Positions 43,292-50,758 of a DNA stretch of 64,000 nt are shown piece by piece. The DNA comes from Arthrobacter sp. B1I2 (lineage in GTDB: Bacteria > Actinomycetota > Actinomycetes > Actinomycetales > Micrococcaceae). Position numbers and translations under genes: made by a program. The notes under the pieces are model-generated. The model had not been told where the DNA came from, did not search any database, and worked only from the letters and a program-made list of their open reading frames with translations. Numbering within the stretch: the first letter of the stretch is position 1; every line of letters begins with the position of its first letter. The stretch is taken from NCBI RefSeq assembly GCF_030816485.1, contig NZ_JAUSYC010000001.1:1550001-1614000 (forward strand). The letters run 5' to 3'.

Positions 43292-44194
43292 TTAGGTCAG
43301 CTGTTCCAGGGCGTCAATGAGGGCGTCCACGAATGCGGTAAGGACGGCAGGCTGGGTCCGGCCGGTCATGGTCTGGATCTGGCCCTGGCGCTGGCGCAGG
43401 ACGGGATGCTCCAAGCGTACGGCCACCAGCTCCTCCCGGTCGCGGCGGTCCAGCGACAGGCCGCCCACCAGCGAAACGCCCACGCCCGCCCGGGCGAACT
43501 GAATCACCGGGTTGATGTGGTCGCTCTGCAGCGTGATGGTGGGGGTGAGGCCTTCGATCTGCATGGCGAGATCGAAGAGTTCCCGCTGGCTGGACCCCGG
43601 CGCGGTGACGGCAAGTTTGTAGCGGCACAGGTCCTGGAGGGTCGCACTGGGCTGCGCCGCCAGCGGATGGTCCGGCGCCACTACCGCGAAAGCTACAGGG
43701 GTGGGCATGGAATGCTCCACTGTCACCTTGGACTGCGGCCCCAGGGAAAAGACAGCGGCCACATCGGCTTCTCCTTCGGCAACCCGGCGCGTGCCTTCGG
43801 TGGAAGCCACGACGTCCAGGTGGAATTCGACGTCGTCGTGCTTTCGGCTGAAATTTGCGATGGCTGACGGGACCCAGACCCGGCCGAAACCTTCCGCGCA
43901 TGCCACGCGGAGCGTGCGGGTCTTGCGCTGCATGGAGACCAGCAGTTCTTCGCGGACCGCCGCTCCCTCTGCTTCCGCCCGCCGCACGTAAGCGAGCAGC
44001 AGCCGGCCGGCCTCGGTGAGTTCAACTCCCCGCGCATGCCGGTTGAAAAGGGCCATGCCCAGTGAGGTTTCCAGCTTCTTGATCTGGCGGCTGATAGCGG
44101 ACGCGGACACGTGGAGCCTTCCGGCGGCATCAGTCAACGTGCCCTCCTGCGCCACCGCGTCGAAGTACAGCAGTGCCGGTGTCAGCATGTTCAT
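43292..44194 (-). CDS. LysR-family transcriptional regulator
   Basis: The 300-residue regulator has the helix-turn-helix TLTDAAGRLHVSASAISRQI, KKLETSLGMALFNR and a substrate domain starting LRVACAEGFGRVWVPS. It is divergent from the M20 dipeptidase-MHS carrier operon across 123 nt and probably controls it. Confidence 0.93.
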   Translation of the reverse strand: MNMLTPALLYFDAVAQEGTLTDAAGRLHVSASAISRQIKKLETSLGMALFNRHARGVELTEAGRLLLAYVRRAEAEGAAVREELLVSMQRKTRTLRVACAEGFGRVWVPSAIANFSRKHDDVEFHLDVVASTEGTRRVAEGEADVAAVFSLGPQSKVTVEHSMPTPVAFAVVAPDHPLAAQPSATLQDLCRYKLAVTAPGSSQRELFDLAMQIEGLTPTITLQSDHINPVIQFARAGVGVSLVGGLSLDRRDREELVAVRLEHPVLRQRQGQIQTMTGRTQPAVLTAFVDALIDALEQLT

Positions 44195-44317
44195 TACGGC
44201 CCCGATTTATCTATGGTTTGCATTCAAGTCAAAGCTGATCGACAAAATGATACTGGTTGTTTTCCATTCCGCGACCTAGTTTGGAACTCACATTCCAACG
44301 TCAAAGGGCCAAAATCG

Positions 44318-45754
44318 ATGCAGCAGCGTGAACAGCTCCTCGGAGCAGCAGGGGATTATGTGGACTCGGGCAGCTTTGAGAGGGACCTCGCCACGCTCGT
44401 CTCCTACCCTTCGGAAAGCTCGACGACGGAGGGCCGCGTTGCACTGAAGTCATACCTTGACGAAGTGATAGAGCCCGCGCTGGCTACCCTGGGTTGCTCA
44501 GTGGAGCGGTTCGACTCCTGGCGTGGCGGCCTGAATTCCTTCCTGCTGGCCACCCGGCACGAAGGCGCCGGCCTCCCTACCGTCCTCTGCTACGGCCACG
44601 CAGACGTAGTGGAGGGACAGTCCGCGGGCTGGACCAACGGCCGCAGCCCCTGGAGCCTTGGCGCCGAAGCCGACCGCTGGTATGGCCGGGGTTCGGCGGA
44701 CAACAAGGGCCAGCACTGGATCAACATCGTGGCGCTGCGGCTCCTCCTTGAGCAGCGCGGCAGCTTGGGTTTCAACCTGGTGTTCCTCCTCGAAGGCGCG
44801 GAGGAGATCGGTTCGCCCGACCTCGCGGACTTCGCAGCCGAACACCGTGATGCCCTCCAGGCGGACGTCTTCATTGGCTCCGACGGGCCACGGCTGGCAG
44901 CGGAAAGCCCCACTGTTTTTCTGGGTGCCCGCGGGGGCGTGACCTTCCACCTCACGGCCGATCTCCGCAGCAGGTCGTACCACTCTGGAAACTGGGGCGG
45001 ACTGCTGCGCAATCCGGCAACGACGGTGGCCGCCGCCGTCGGTTCCCTGGTGGACGGGCACGGCATCATCAAGTTGCCGGAGCTGCTGCCAGCAGGGATT
45101 CCGGAATCTGTGGCCGCGGCCCTGGAACTAATCGATGTGGTGGCCAACCCCGGCGACCCGGCATCAGATCCCACTTGGGGCGACGGTTCGCTCAGCCCCG
45201 CCGAGCGGCTGTACGCCTGGAACACCCTGGAAGTCCTGGCCTTTGGGGCCGGCAATCCGGACAAGCCGGTCAACGCCATTCCAGGGTCCGCCCGCGCCAC
45301 CCTGCAGTTGCGGTTCGTGCCTGGAACCGACACCGCGAATCTCGAATCCGCCGTCCGGCGGCATCTGGACGCCGCCGGGTTCGGCATGGTGGACATCACG
45401 GTGGGCAACTCCTTCGAGGCCAGCCGGCTTGATCCGGGAAGTCCATGGGTTTCCTGGGCCCTTGGGTCGCTCGAACAGACCACGGGCCGCAAGCCGGTAC
45501 TGCTGCCCAATATCGGCGGGTCGCTGCCGAGCTTTGTATTCGCCGATGTTCTCGGCCTGCCCACGCTGTGGATTCCGCATTCGCACCCCGGCTGCCAGCA
45601 GCACGCTCCGGACGAGCACCTTCTGAAATCCGTCGCCCGGGAAGGCCTCCAGATCGCCGCCGGACTGTTCTTCGACCTCGCCGTGGCGGCCAGTCCTGCC
45701 GGCGCTGACACCGGCGCAGACAACACCGCCATACCCGCCAGCTCCGTTTCCTGA
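44318..45754 (+). CDS. M20-family dipeptidase/metallopeptidase
   Basis: The 478-residue metallopeptidase has the M20 metal sites GHADVVEG (His-Asp), YGRGSADNKG, LLEGAEEIGS and, near the C-terminus, HSHPGCQQHAPDEH. It hydrolyses dipeptides or acylated amino acids; the precise substrate is unknown. Start is ATG 44318. It is followed after 15 nt by an MHS carrier and is controlled by the divergent LysR. Confidence 0.9.
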   Translation: MQQREQLLGAAGDYVDSGSFERDLATLVSYPSESSTTEGRVALKSYLDEVIEPALATLGCSVERFDSWRGGLNSFLLATRHEGAGLPTVLCYGHADVVEGQSAGWTNGRSPWSLGAEADRWYGRGSADNKGQHWINIVALRLLLEQRGSLGFNLVFLLEGAEEIGSPDLADFAAEHRDALQADVFIGSDGPRLAAESPTVFLGARGGVTFHLTADLRSRSYHSGNWGGLLRNPATTVAAAVGSLVDGHGIIKLPELLPAGIPESVAAALELIDVVANPGDPASDPTWGDGSLSPAERLYAWNTLEVLAFGAGNPDKPVNAIPGSARATLQLRFVPGTDTANLESAVRRHLDAAGFGMVDITVGNSFEASRLDPGSPWVSWALGSLEQTTGRKPVLLPNIGGSLPSFVFADVLGLPTLWIPHSHPGCQQHAPDEHLLKSVAREGLQIAAGLFFDLAVAASPAGADTGADNTAIPASSVS

Positions 45755-45769
45755 ACCCCTGGAGTTTCC

Positions 45770-47110
45770 ATGACCATTCCGCAACAGAAGAATCAACCAA
45801 GTCCTGCCCAGACGGGTCTTGCCCATTCGATTCCTAATCAGTCGAGCTCCAGTCAGGGCGAGGCGCCGCAGTCCGCTACCCGCGGGATCATCGCCGCGAC
45901 CATAGGGAACGCGCTCGAATGGTTCGACATCGCCATTTATGCGCTTCTGGCCATCTATATCGGCCGGAACTTCTTCCCCAGTGATGATCCTGGTGTGGAG
46001 CTCATCCAGGCCTTCGCGGTATTCGGTGTCTCGTACCTTATCCGGCCGCTTGGGGGACTGGTACTGGGGTCTTTTGCGGACCGGCACGGGCTCAAGAAGG
46101 GCCTTTCCGTCACCATCCGGCTCATGGTCTTGGGCACCGCCCTGCTTGCCTTCATGCCGAACTATGGAACCATCGGCATCCTGGCTCCCATCGGGATCGT
46201 CCTGGCCAGGCTCATCCAGGGCTTCTCCGCCGGTGGCGAGTTTGGCGCAGCCACCGCCTACTTGATCGCACAGAACAGCAAGCGCAAGGGGTTTCTGGGG
46301 AGCTTCCAGTTCGCCAGCCAGGGCCTTGGCGGCCTGATCGCTGCCATCTTCGTGGCTGTCCTGACCACCGTCCTCACCGACGCCCAGATGACCGAGTGGG
46401 GCTGGCGCATACCCTTTTTGTTCGGCCTGCTGGTGGGGCCGGCCGGCTTCCTGATCCGGAAGGAAATGCGCGAGGTCCCCGCACCCACGGATGCAGGGGG
46501 CAAGAAGCACTCGCCCATCAAGGAAGTGTTCGCCACCCAGAAGACCGGGATGCTCATTGCCGGCGGCGCTTTGGCAGTCTCCACCGCGCTGAATTTCATC
46601 CTCCAATACATGCCAACCTTCGCGATCAAGCAACTGGGGCTTGAACCGGGCATCTCGTTCACCTCGCTGATCATCACCGGCGTCATCCTGACCTTCGGAA
46701 CGCCCCTGGTGGGGCACCTCTCGGACAAATTCGGCCGCCTGGCAATCATGGTGCCCACTGTGATCGTGCTGCTGCTCGCCGTCGTACCGCTTTTCATGTG
46801 GGTAATCAGCGCGCGCTCCTTTCTGGTGCTGGCACTCGTGATGACGGTCCTGGGCCTGCTCAAGGCCGCTTACTTCGGCGCCCTGCCATCTGTCATGTCC
46901 GATTCCTTCGATACCCGGGCCCGGGCCACCGGCCTCTCCTTCAGCTACAACACGGCGGTGGTTGCCTTCGGCGGTTTCACCCCCATGATCGCCACCTACC
47001 TGGTTCAGCAAACCGGCCAGGCGGTGGCGCCGGGCTACTACCTGGCTGTAATCGCGCTCATTAGCCTTGCTGCACTGGCAGCGGGAGTGAAGCTGCGCGG
47101 CATCCGCTGA
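45770..47110 (+). CDS. MFS transporter, MHS family
   Basis: The 446-residue 12-helix protein has GNALEWFDIAIYALLAIYIG, the loop GSFADRHGLKKGLSV and GGEFGAATAYLIAQNSKRKG, typical of MHS proline/betaine/citrate-type symporters. GGAGTTTCC precedes the ATG at 45770. Its operon partner is the M20 dipeptidase, so it may import that enzyme's substrate. It differs from the MHS carrier at 18165. Confidence 0.9.
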   Translation: MTIPQQKNQPSPAQTGLAHSIPNQSSSSQGEAPQSATRGIIAATIGNALEWFDIAIYALLAIYIGRNFFPSDDPGVELIQAFAVFGVSYLIRPLGGLVLGSFADRHGLKKGLSVTIRLMVLGTALLAFMPNYGTIGILAPIGIVLARLIQGFSAGGEFGAATAYLIAQNSKRKGFLGSFQFASQGLGGLIAAIFVAVLTTVLTDAQMTEWGWRIPFLFGLLVGPAGFLIRKEMREVPAPTDAGGKKHSPIKEVFATQKTGMLIAGGALAVSTALNFILQYMPTFAIKQLGLEPGISFTSLIITGVILTFGTPLVGHLSDKFGRLAIMVPTVIVLLLAVVPLFMWVISARSFLVLALVMTVLGLLKAAYFGALPSVMSDSFDTRARATGLSFSYNTAVVAFGGFTPMIATYLVQQTGQAVAPGYYLAVIALISLAALAAGVKLRGIR

Positions 47111-47185
47111 CCTACCCCGACGCCCGGTCACTTCTGGCACATTTTCCTCTCGACGCCCCCTCATCTATGACGGATTCTTCCGAGG

Positions 47186-47229
47186 CGCCCGCTCACTTTC
47201 CCCTTCAGAAGGCGGAAGGTGAGCGGGCG
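47186..47229 (+). terminator. Hairpin terminator after the MHS gene
   Basis: CGCCCGCTCACTTTCC and GGAAGGTGAGCGGGCG pair (16 bp with one G-T), 12-nt loop, followed by TTGTTGG, 75 nt after the carrier stop. Confidence 0.75.
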
Positions 47230-47314
47230 TTGTTGGTGTGGCATGAGCGGGCCTGCGCAGGTGCACAAACAAACGTAATAGAACAAATACTCCCAAGCTG
47301 TATCGGTCAAACCC

Positions 47315-47342
47315 TTGACTGGATTTGTAAGGCACTGATAAA
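47315..47342 (+). promoter_or_regulatory. Promoter candidate for the PL11 lyase
   Basis: TTGACT (47315-47320) is followed after 16 nt by GATAAA (47337-47342). The predicted start lies near 47349, immediately before the palindrome at 47350, and about 135 nt before the TTG start codon. The 372-nt gap from 47111 to 47482 holds this promoter, the hairpin at 47186 and two palindromes, and otherwise nothing I recognise. Confidence 0.5.
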
Positions 47343-47349
47343 CCTAGAG

Positions 47350-47369
47350 GGCAGAAAACGTTTCCTGCC
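47350..47369. promoter_or_regulatory. LacI-type operator candidate (PL11)
   Basis: GGCAGAAAACGTTTCCTGCC is a 20-bp inverted repeat with one mismatched pair and a central CG, as in LacI-family operators. It begins at the expected transcription start. A shorter relative, GAAACGTTCC, lies at 47422-47431. Confidence 0.55.
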
Positions 47370-47482
47370 GTTTCCAATCCCCCCTCAAAGTCCCTTGGGG
47401 AGGGGGAATCGGGCTATAAATGAAACGTTCCAAACTGTCGTGCGGCAGACTCAGCTGCCGCCGCATCAAAGGAGATGTTCTT

Positions 47483-49492
47483 TTGGCAAACCCCTCAATG
47501 TGTTCCCCGAAATCCCCAGCGGGCAGGGCGTGGAAGGCGGCGCCGGCCGCAGCGGCGGCCACGCTCACCGCAGCGGCCCTGGCCTTCACCGGCGTCCCGT
47601 TTGCTGTTGCTGATCCCGGTCAGGGCAGCCCCGCCGCTCCGGCCGCCCCCGCAAAGTCCGGCCTGACCCGCCAGGTGGAGAACCTGGACCGGGCCCCCGT
47701 TGCTGTGCTGACGGATCAGGGCGTCACCCTGGGCTGGCGGATGCTGGGCCTGGACAAGGACAGCGTGGGCTTCCACGTCATCCGCGACGGCGTCCAGATC
47801 ACCGACGAGCCCATCCGCAGCACCACCACCTATGTGGACCCGGCGGGTACAGCGGCTTCCAAGTACGTCATCAAGACAGTGGGCAACGGCAATGGGCAGG
47901 ACAAGCTCAGTGCCGAGTTCAGCCCGCTGGCGCAAAACTACCTGCCCATCAAGCTGGACAAGCCGGCCGACGGCGTCAGCAAGGATGGCAAGCCCTATAC
48001 CTACAGCGCCAACGACTCCAGCGTTGCGGACCTGGACGGTGACGGCGCCTACGAGATCATCCAGCTCTGGAACCCGTCCAACGCGCAGGACAATTCCAAG
48101 TCCGGGTTCACCGGAAACGTCTACGTTGACGCCTACAAGATGGACGGAACCAAGCTGTGGCGCATCGACCTGGGCCACAACATCCGGGCCGGCGCCCACT
48201 ACACCCAGATGCTGGCCTATGACTTCGACGGCGATGGCAAGGGCGAAGTGGCCTTTAAGACCGCGGACGGAACCACCGATGCGGCCGGTACCGTAATCGG
48301 GGATCCGGCGGCGGATTACCGCAACAGCGCCGGCTACGTCCTGTCCGGGCCGGAATTCCTCACGGTATTCAATGGCGCCAGCGGCACCATCATGGACACG
48401 GTTCCGTATGATCCGCCCCGCGGTAGCGTTGCCGCCTGGGGTGACGGTTACGGCAACCGTGTGGACCGGTTCCTTGCCGGTGTGGCCTACCTGGACGGTG
48501 AGCACCCGTCCCTGATGTTCAGCCGCGGTTACTACACTCGCACCGTCCTGGTCACCTACGACCTGGTGGACGGCAAGCTGGCCAAGCGGTGGAAGTTCGA
48601 TTCCGACGTTGCCGGCGCCGAGTACAAGGGCCAGGGCAACCACAACCTGTCCGTGGCGGACGTGGACCAGGACGGCAAGGACGAGTTCGTCTTCGGCTCC
48701 ATGACCATCGACGACGACGGCACACCGCTGTACAACACCAAGCTGGGCCACGGCGACGCCATCCACACCGGTGATCTGGACCCCTCCCGGCCCGGCCTGG
48801 AGACCTTCGCTGTCCATGAGAGCATGAGCCAAAGCGGCAACCGCGGGGCCACTTTCCGCGATGCCGCCACGGGCGAGGTGCTCTGGAGCATCCCGGCTGT
48901 CATGGACACCGGCCGGGGCGCCACCGGTGACATCGATCCGCGTTTCCCCGGCTCGGAAAGCTGGGCTGTGGGTGGTGACGCTGCCTGGAATTCACCGGTC
49001 GGGTTCCTGATGTCGGCCAAGGGCGAGCGGATCTCAGACAAGATTCCGGCTGCGAACTTCATGGCCTGGTGGGACGGCGACCTGCTCCGCGAGATCGTGG
49101 ACCACGACTTCGATGCAGCCACCCAGGTGGGCGTTCCGACGATCTCGAAGTGGAACTGGGAGACCCAGGCCAGCGACAGGCTCCTGACCGCCACCGGCGC
49201 CAGGACCAACAATGGCACCAAGGGCAACCCGTCCCTGCAGGCGGACCTGCTCGGCGACTGGCGCGAGGAACTCGTGTACCCGTCGGCCGACAGTACTGAA
49301 CTGCGGATCTACACCACCACCTCACCCACCGACGTGCGGCTCCGCACGCTGATGCACGATCCGATGTACCGCACCGGTGTGGCCCGGGAGACGGTTGGCT
49401 ACAACCAGCCCCCGCACCCGAGCTTCTTCATCGGCCAGGACATGCAGACCCCGGCCATCCCGGCTGTCTACTACGCAGGTAAGGCCAAGTAA
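47483..49492 (+). CDS. Rhamnogalacturonan lyase, PL11 family
   Basis: The 669-residue secreted enzyme has a signal peptide (hydrophobic AAAAATLTAAALAFTGVPFAVA) and the PL11 beta-propeller: fibronectin-like start with GVTLGWRMLG, then Asp-rich calcium loops (SSVADLDGDGAYEII, LAYDFDGDGKGEVAFK, DVDQDGKDEFVFG) as in YesW/YesX. It cleaves the rhamnose-galacturonate backbone of pectin RG-I by beta-elimination. I chose the TTG at 47483 because AAAGGAG ends 8 nt before it; the frame continues to 47420 with no site. Confidence 0.9.
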   Translation: MANPSMCSPKSPAGRAWKAAPAAAAATLTAAALAFTGVPFAVADPGQGSPAAPAAPAKSGLTRQVENLDRAPVAVLTDQGVTLGWRMLGLDKDSVGFHVIRDGVQITDEPIRSTTTYVDPAGTAASKYVIKTVGNGNGQDKLSAEFSPLAQNYLPIKLDKPADGVSKDGKPYTYSANDSSVADLDGDGAYEIIQLWNPSNAQDNSKSGFTGNVYVDAYKMDGTKLWRIDLGHNIRAGAHYTQMLAYDFDGDGKGEVAFKTADGTTDAAGTVIGDPAADYRNSAGYVLSGPEFLTVFNGASGTIMDTVPYDPPRGSVAAWGDGYGNRVDRFLAGVAYLDGEHPSLMFSRGYYTRTVLVTYDLVDGKLAKRWKFDSDVAGAEYKGQGNHNLSVADVDQDGKDEFVFGSMTIDDDGTPLYNTKLGHGDAIHTGDLDPSRPGLETFAVHESMSQSGNRGATFRDAATGEVLWSIPAVMDTGRGATGDIDPRFPGSESWAVGGDAAWNSPVGFLMSAKGERISDKIPAANFMAWWDGDLLREIVDHDFDAATQVGVPTISKWNWETQASDRLLTATGARTNNGTKGNPSLQADLLGDWREELVYPSADSTELRIYTTTSPTDVRLRTLMHDPMYRTGVARETVGYNQPPHPSFFIGQDMQTPAIPAVYYAGKAK

Positions 49493-49507
49493 GAAACCGG
49501 ACAGCAA

Positions 49508-49542
49508 AGTGCCGCCCGCCTTGGGGGAAGGCGGGCGGCACT
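49508..49542. terminator. Bidirectional hairpin terminator
   Basis: Perfect 15-bp arms AGTGCCGCCCGCCTT / AAGGCGGGCGGCACT with a GGGGG loop lie between the PL11 gene and the convergent SRPBCC gene. TGCTTTTG follows. Confidence 0.85.
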
Positions 49543-49560
49543 TGCTTTTGCGGGTGGCGG

Positions 49561-50580
49561 TCAGTGGCCGCCGAGGTTGCCACCGACAGGCGGCAGGCCG
49601 CCGTCGTTGCGGTCGTCCCCGCGCCGTTCTCCGGCGCTCAGGTTCTCACCCTCGAGTGTTTCATCGGACTCACCCGTGGTGTCCACCAGGCCGTTGGTCT
49701 GGTCGAACGTGTGGCCGATCCTGCCGTCATCCAGGTCGGCGAGGGAGCCGGAGGTGCCGGCTGCCGACGTCGTGCCGGCCGTTGCGCCAGCTGTCCCCGT
49801 GCCCGGGTAGGCGCTGCCCGTGGTGGCTCCGGTGGTGAGGGGCTCGGCCGGGACTGCGCGGGCGGTGCCGGTGGATGAAGTGTCTGTCGTGGTCGTGTCC
49901 GTCGTCAGCGGGGTAACGGTGGCCGGCTCGCCGGGAGTTACTGGCGTTACCGTTTCATCGGCAGCCGCTGTTTCTCCCTTGTTGCCGCTGGCGGCCATTG
50001 CCGCTGCTGCGCCTGCAGCTGCTGCGATGCCCACCCCGGCGGCAACCTTGCCGGAGACGCCGGCCTTGCCGGAATCACCGCGGGATGCGCCCGCGTGCTC
50101 AACGCCGGGCGTGCCCACAGTGGCGCCGGGGTTGACGGTACCGCGCCAGGCGCCGCTCGCGTAGCCTTCGTCTTCGATGAATTCCTTGAACTTCTGCAGA
50201 TCCGATTCGGCCTGCCGGTCCACGACGTTGAGCTTGTCGCCCACCTTCTCGATGAGGCCTTCGGGCTCGTACTCGAGGGTCAGCTTGATGGAGGTCTGGC
50301 CACCGCCAACGTCCTCGAAGTCCACAGCGCCGGCGTTCGTGGCGCCTTCGGTGGCGGCCCAGGCAACCCTGCGGTCCGGAACCTGTTCCAGGATCTTGGC
50401 TTCCCACTGCCTGCGGATGCCGCCGATCTCGGCCACCCACTCCAACCGGTCGTCACTGAGCTGCGTGACACTCTTGACGCCGCCCATGAAGTGCGGGAAC
50501 TCCTCGAACTGGGTCCACTGGTTGTAAGCGGTGCTCACCGGTACGTTCACCAGAATGCGTTTTTCCACCTTCGTGCTCAT
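49561..50580 (-). CDS. SRPBCC (START-like) protein with alanine-rich segment and Thr-rich tail
   Basis: The 339-residue protein has an N-terminal SRPBCC/polyketide-cyclase-like lipid-binding domain (about 1-145: VEKRILVNVPVSTAYNQWTQ, DRLEWVAEIGG, KLTLEYEPEG). Then follow an Ala/Gly-rich hydrophobic stretch near 180-200 (VAAGVGIAAAAGAAAAMAAS) and a long Thr/Ser/Gly/Pro-rich low-complexity tail. The hydrophobic stretch could span the membrane, but Ala-Gly composition makes this uncertain. Similar SRPBCC proteins in actinobacteria are often stress-linked. AAAGGAG precedes the ATG at 50580. Confidence 0.75.
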   Translation of the reverse strand: MSTKVEKRILVNVPVSTAYNQWTQFEEFPHFMGGVKSVTQLSDDRLEWVAEIGGIRRQWEAKILEQVPDRRVAWAATEGATNAGAVDFEDVGGGQTSIKLTLEYEPEGLIEKVGDKLNVVDRQAESDLQKFKEFIEDEGYASGAWRGTVNPGATVGTPGVEHAGASRGDSGKAGVSGKVAAGVGIAAAAGAAAAMAASGNKGETAAADETVTPVTPGEPATVTPLTTDTTTTDTSSTGTARAVPAEPLTTGATTGSAYPGTGTAGATAGTTSAAGTSGSLADLDDGRIGHTFDQTNGLVDTTGESDETLEGENLSAGERRGDDRNDGGLPPVGGNLGGH

Positions 50581-50698
50581 AACGTCTCCTTTGCTTTGTT
50601 ACCGGGAACTGATGAGTCGGGAAAAATCATCAGCATGCTTACCAACATACCTTTTGGGTTGGAATGTTTCCAGAGCCTAACTTTGCTGGACAAAAGAA

Positions 50699-50740
50699 AA
50701 CCGCGACGGCGGCACCTGGCCGGGTGCCGCCGTCGCGGTT
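50699..50740. terminator. Strong hairpin terminator
   Basis: Perfect 18-bp arms AACCGCGACGGCGGCACC / GGTGCCGCCGTCGCGGTT with a 6-nt loop lie just after the PL26-like stop. It is the longest perfect hairpin found and is flanked by A- and T-runs. Confidence 0.85.
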
Positions 50741-50758
50741 TGTTCCATGCTGGCTGCG

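Noticed and set aside
45164..47164. Long antisense open frame (666 codons) over the M20 dipeptidase and MHS genes
   Set aside because: The sense strand encodes two clear families; the antisense product is His/Gln/Gly-rich low-complexity sequence typical of a high-GC shadow frame.
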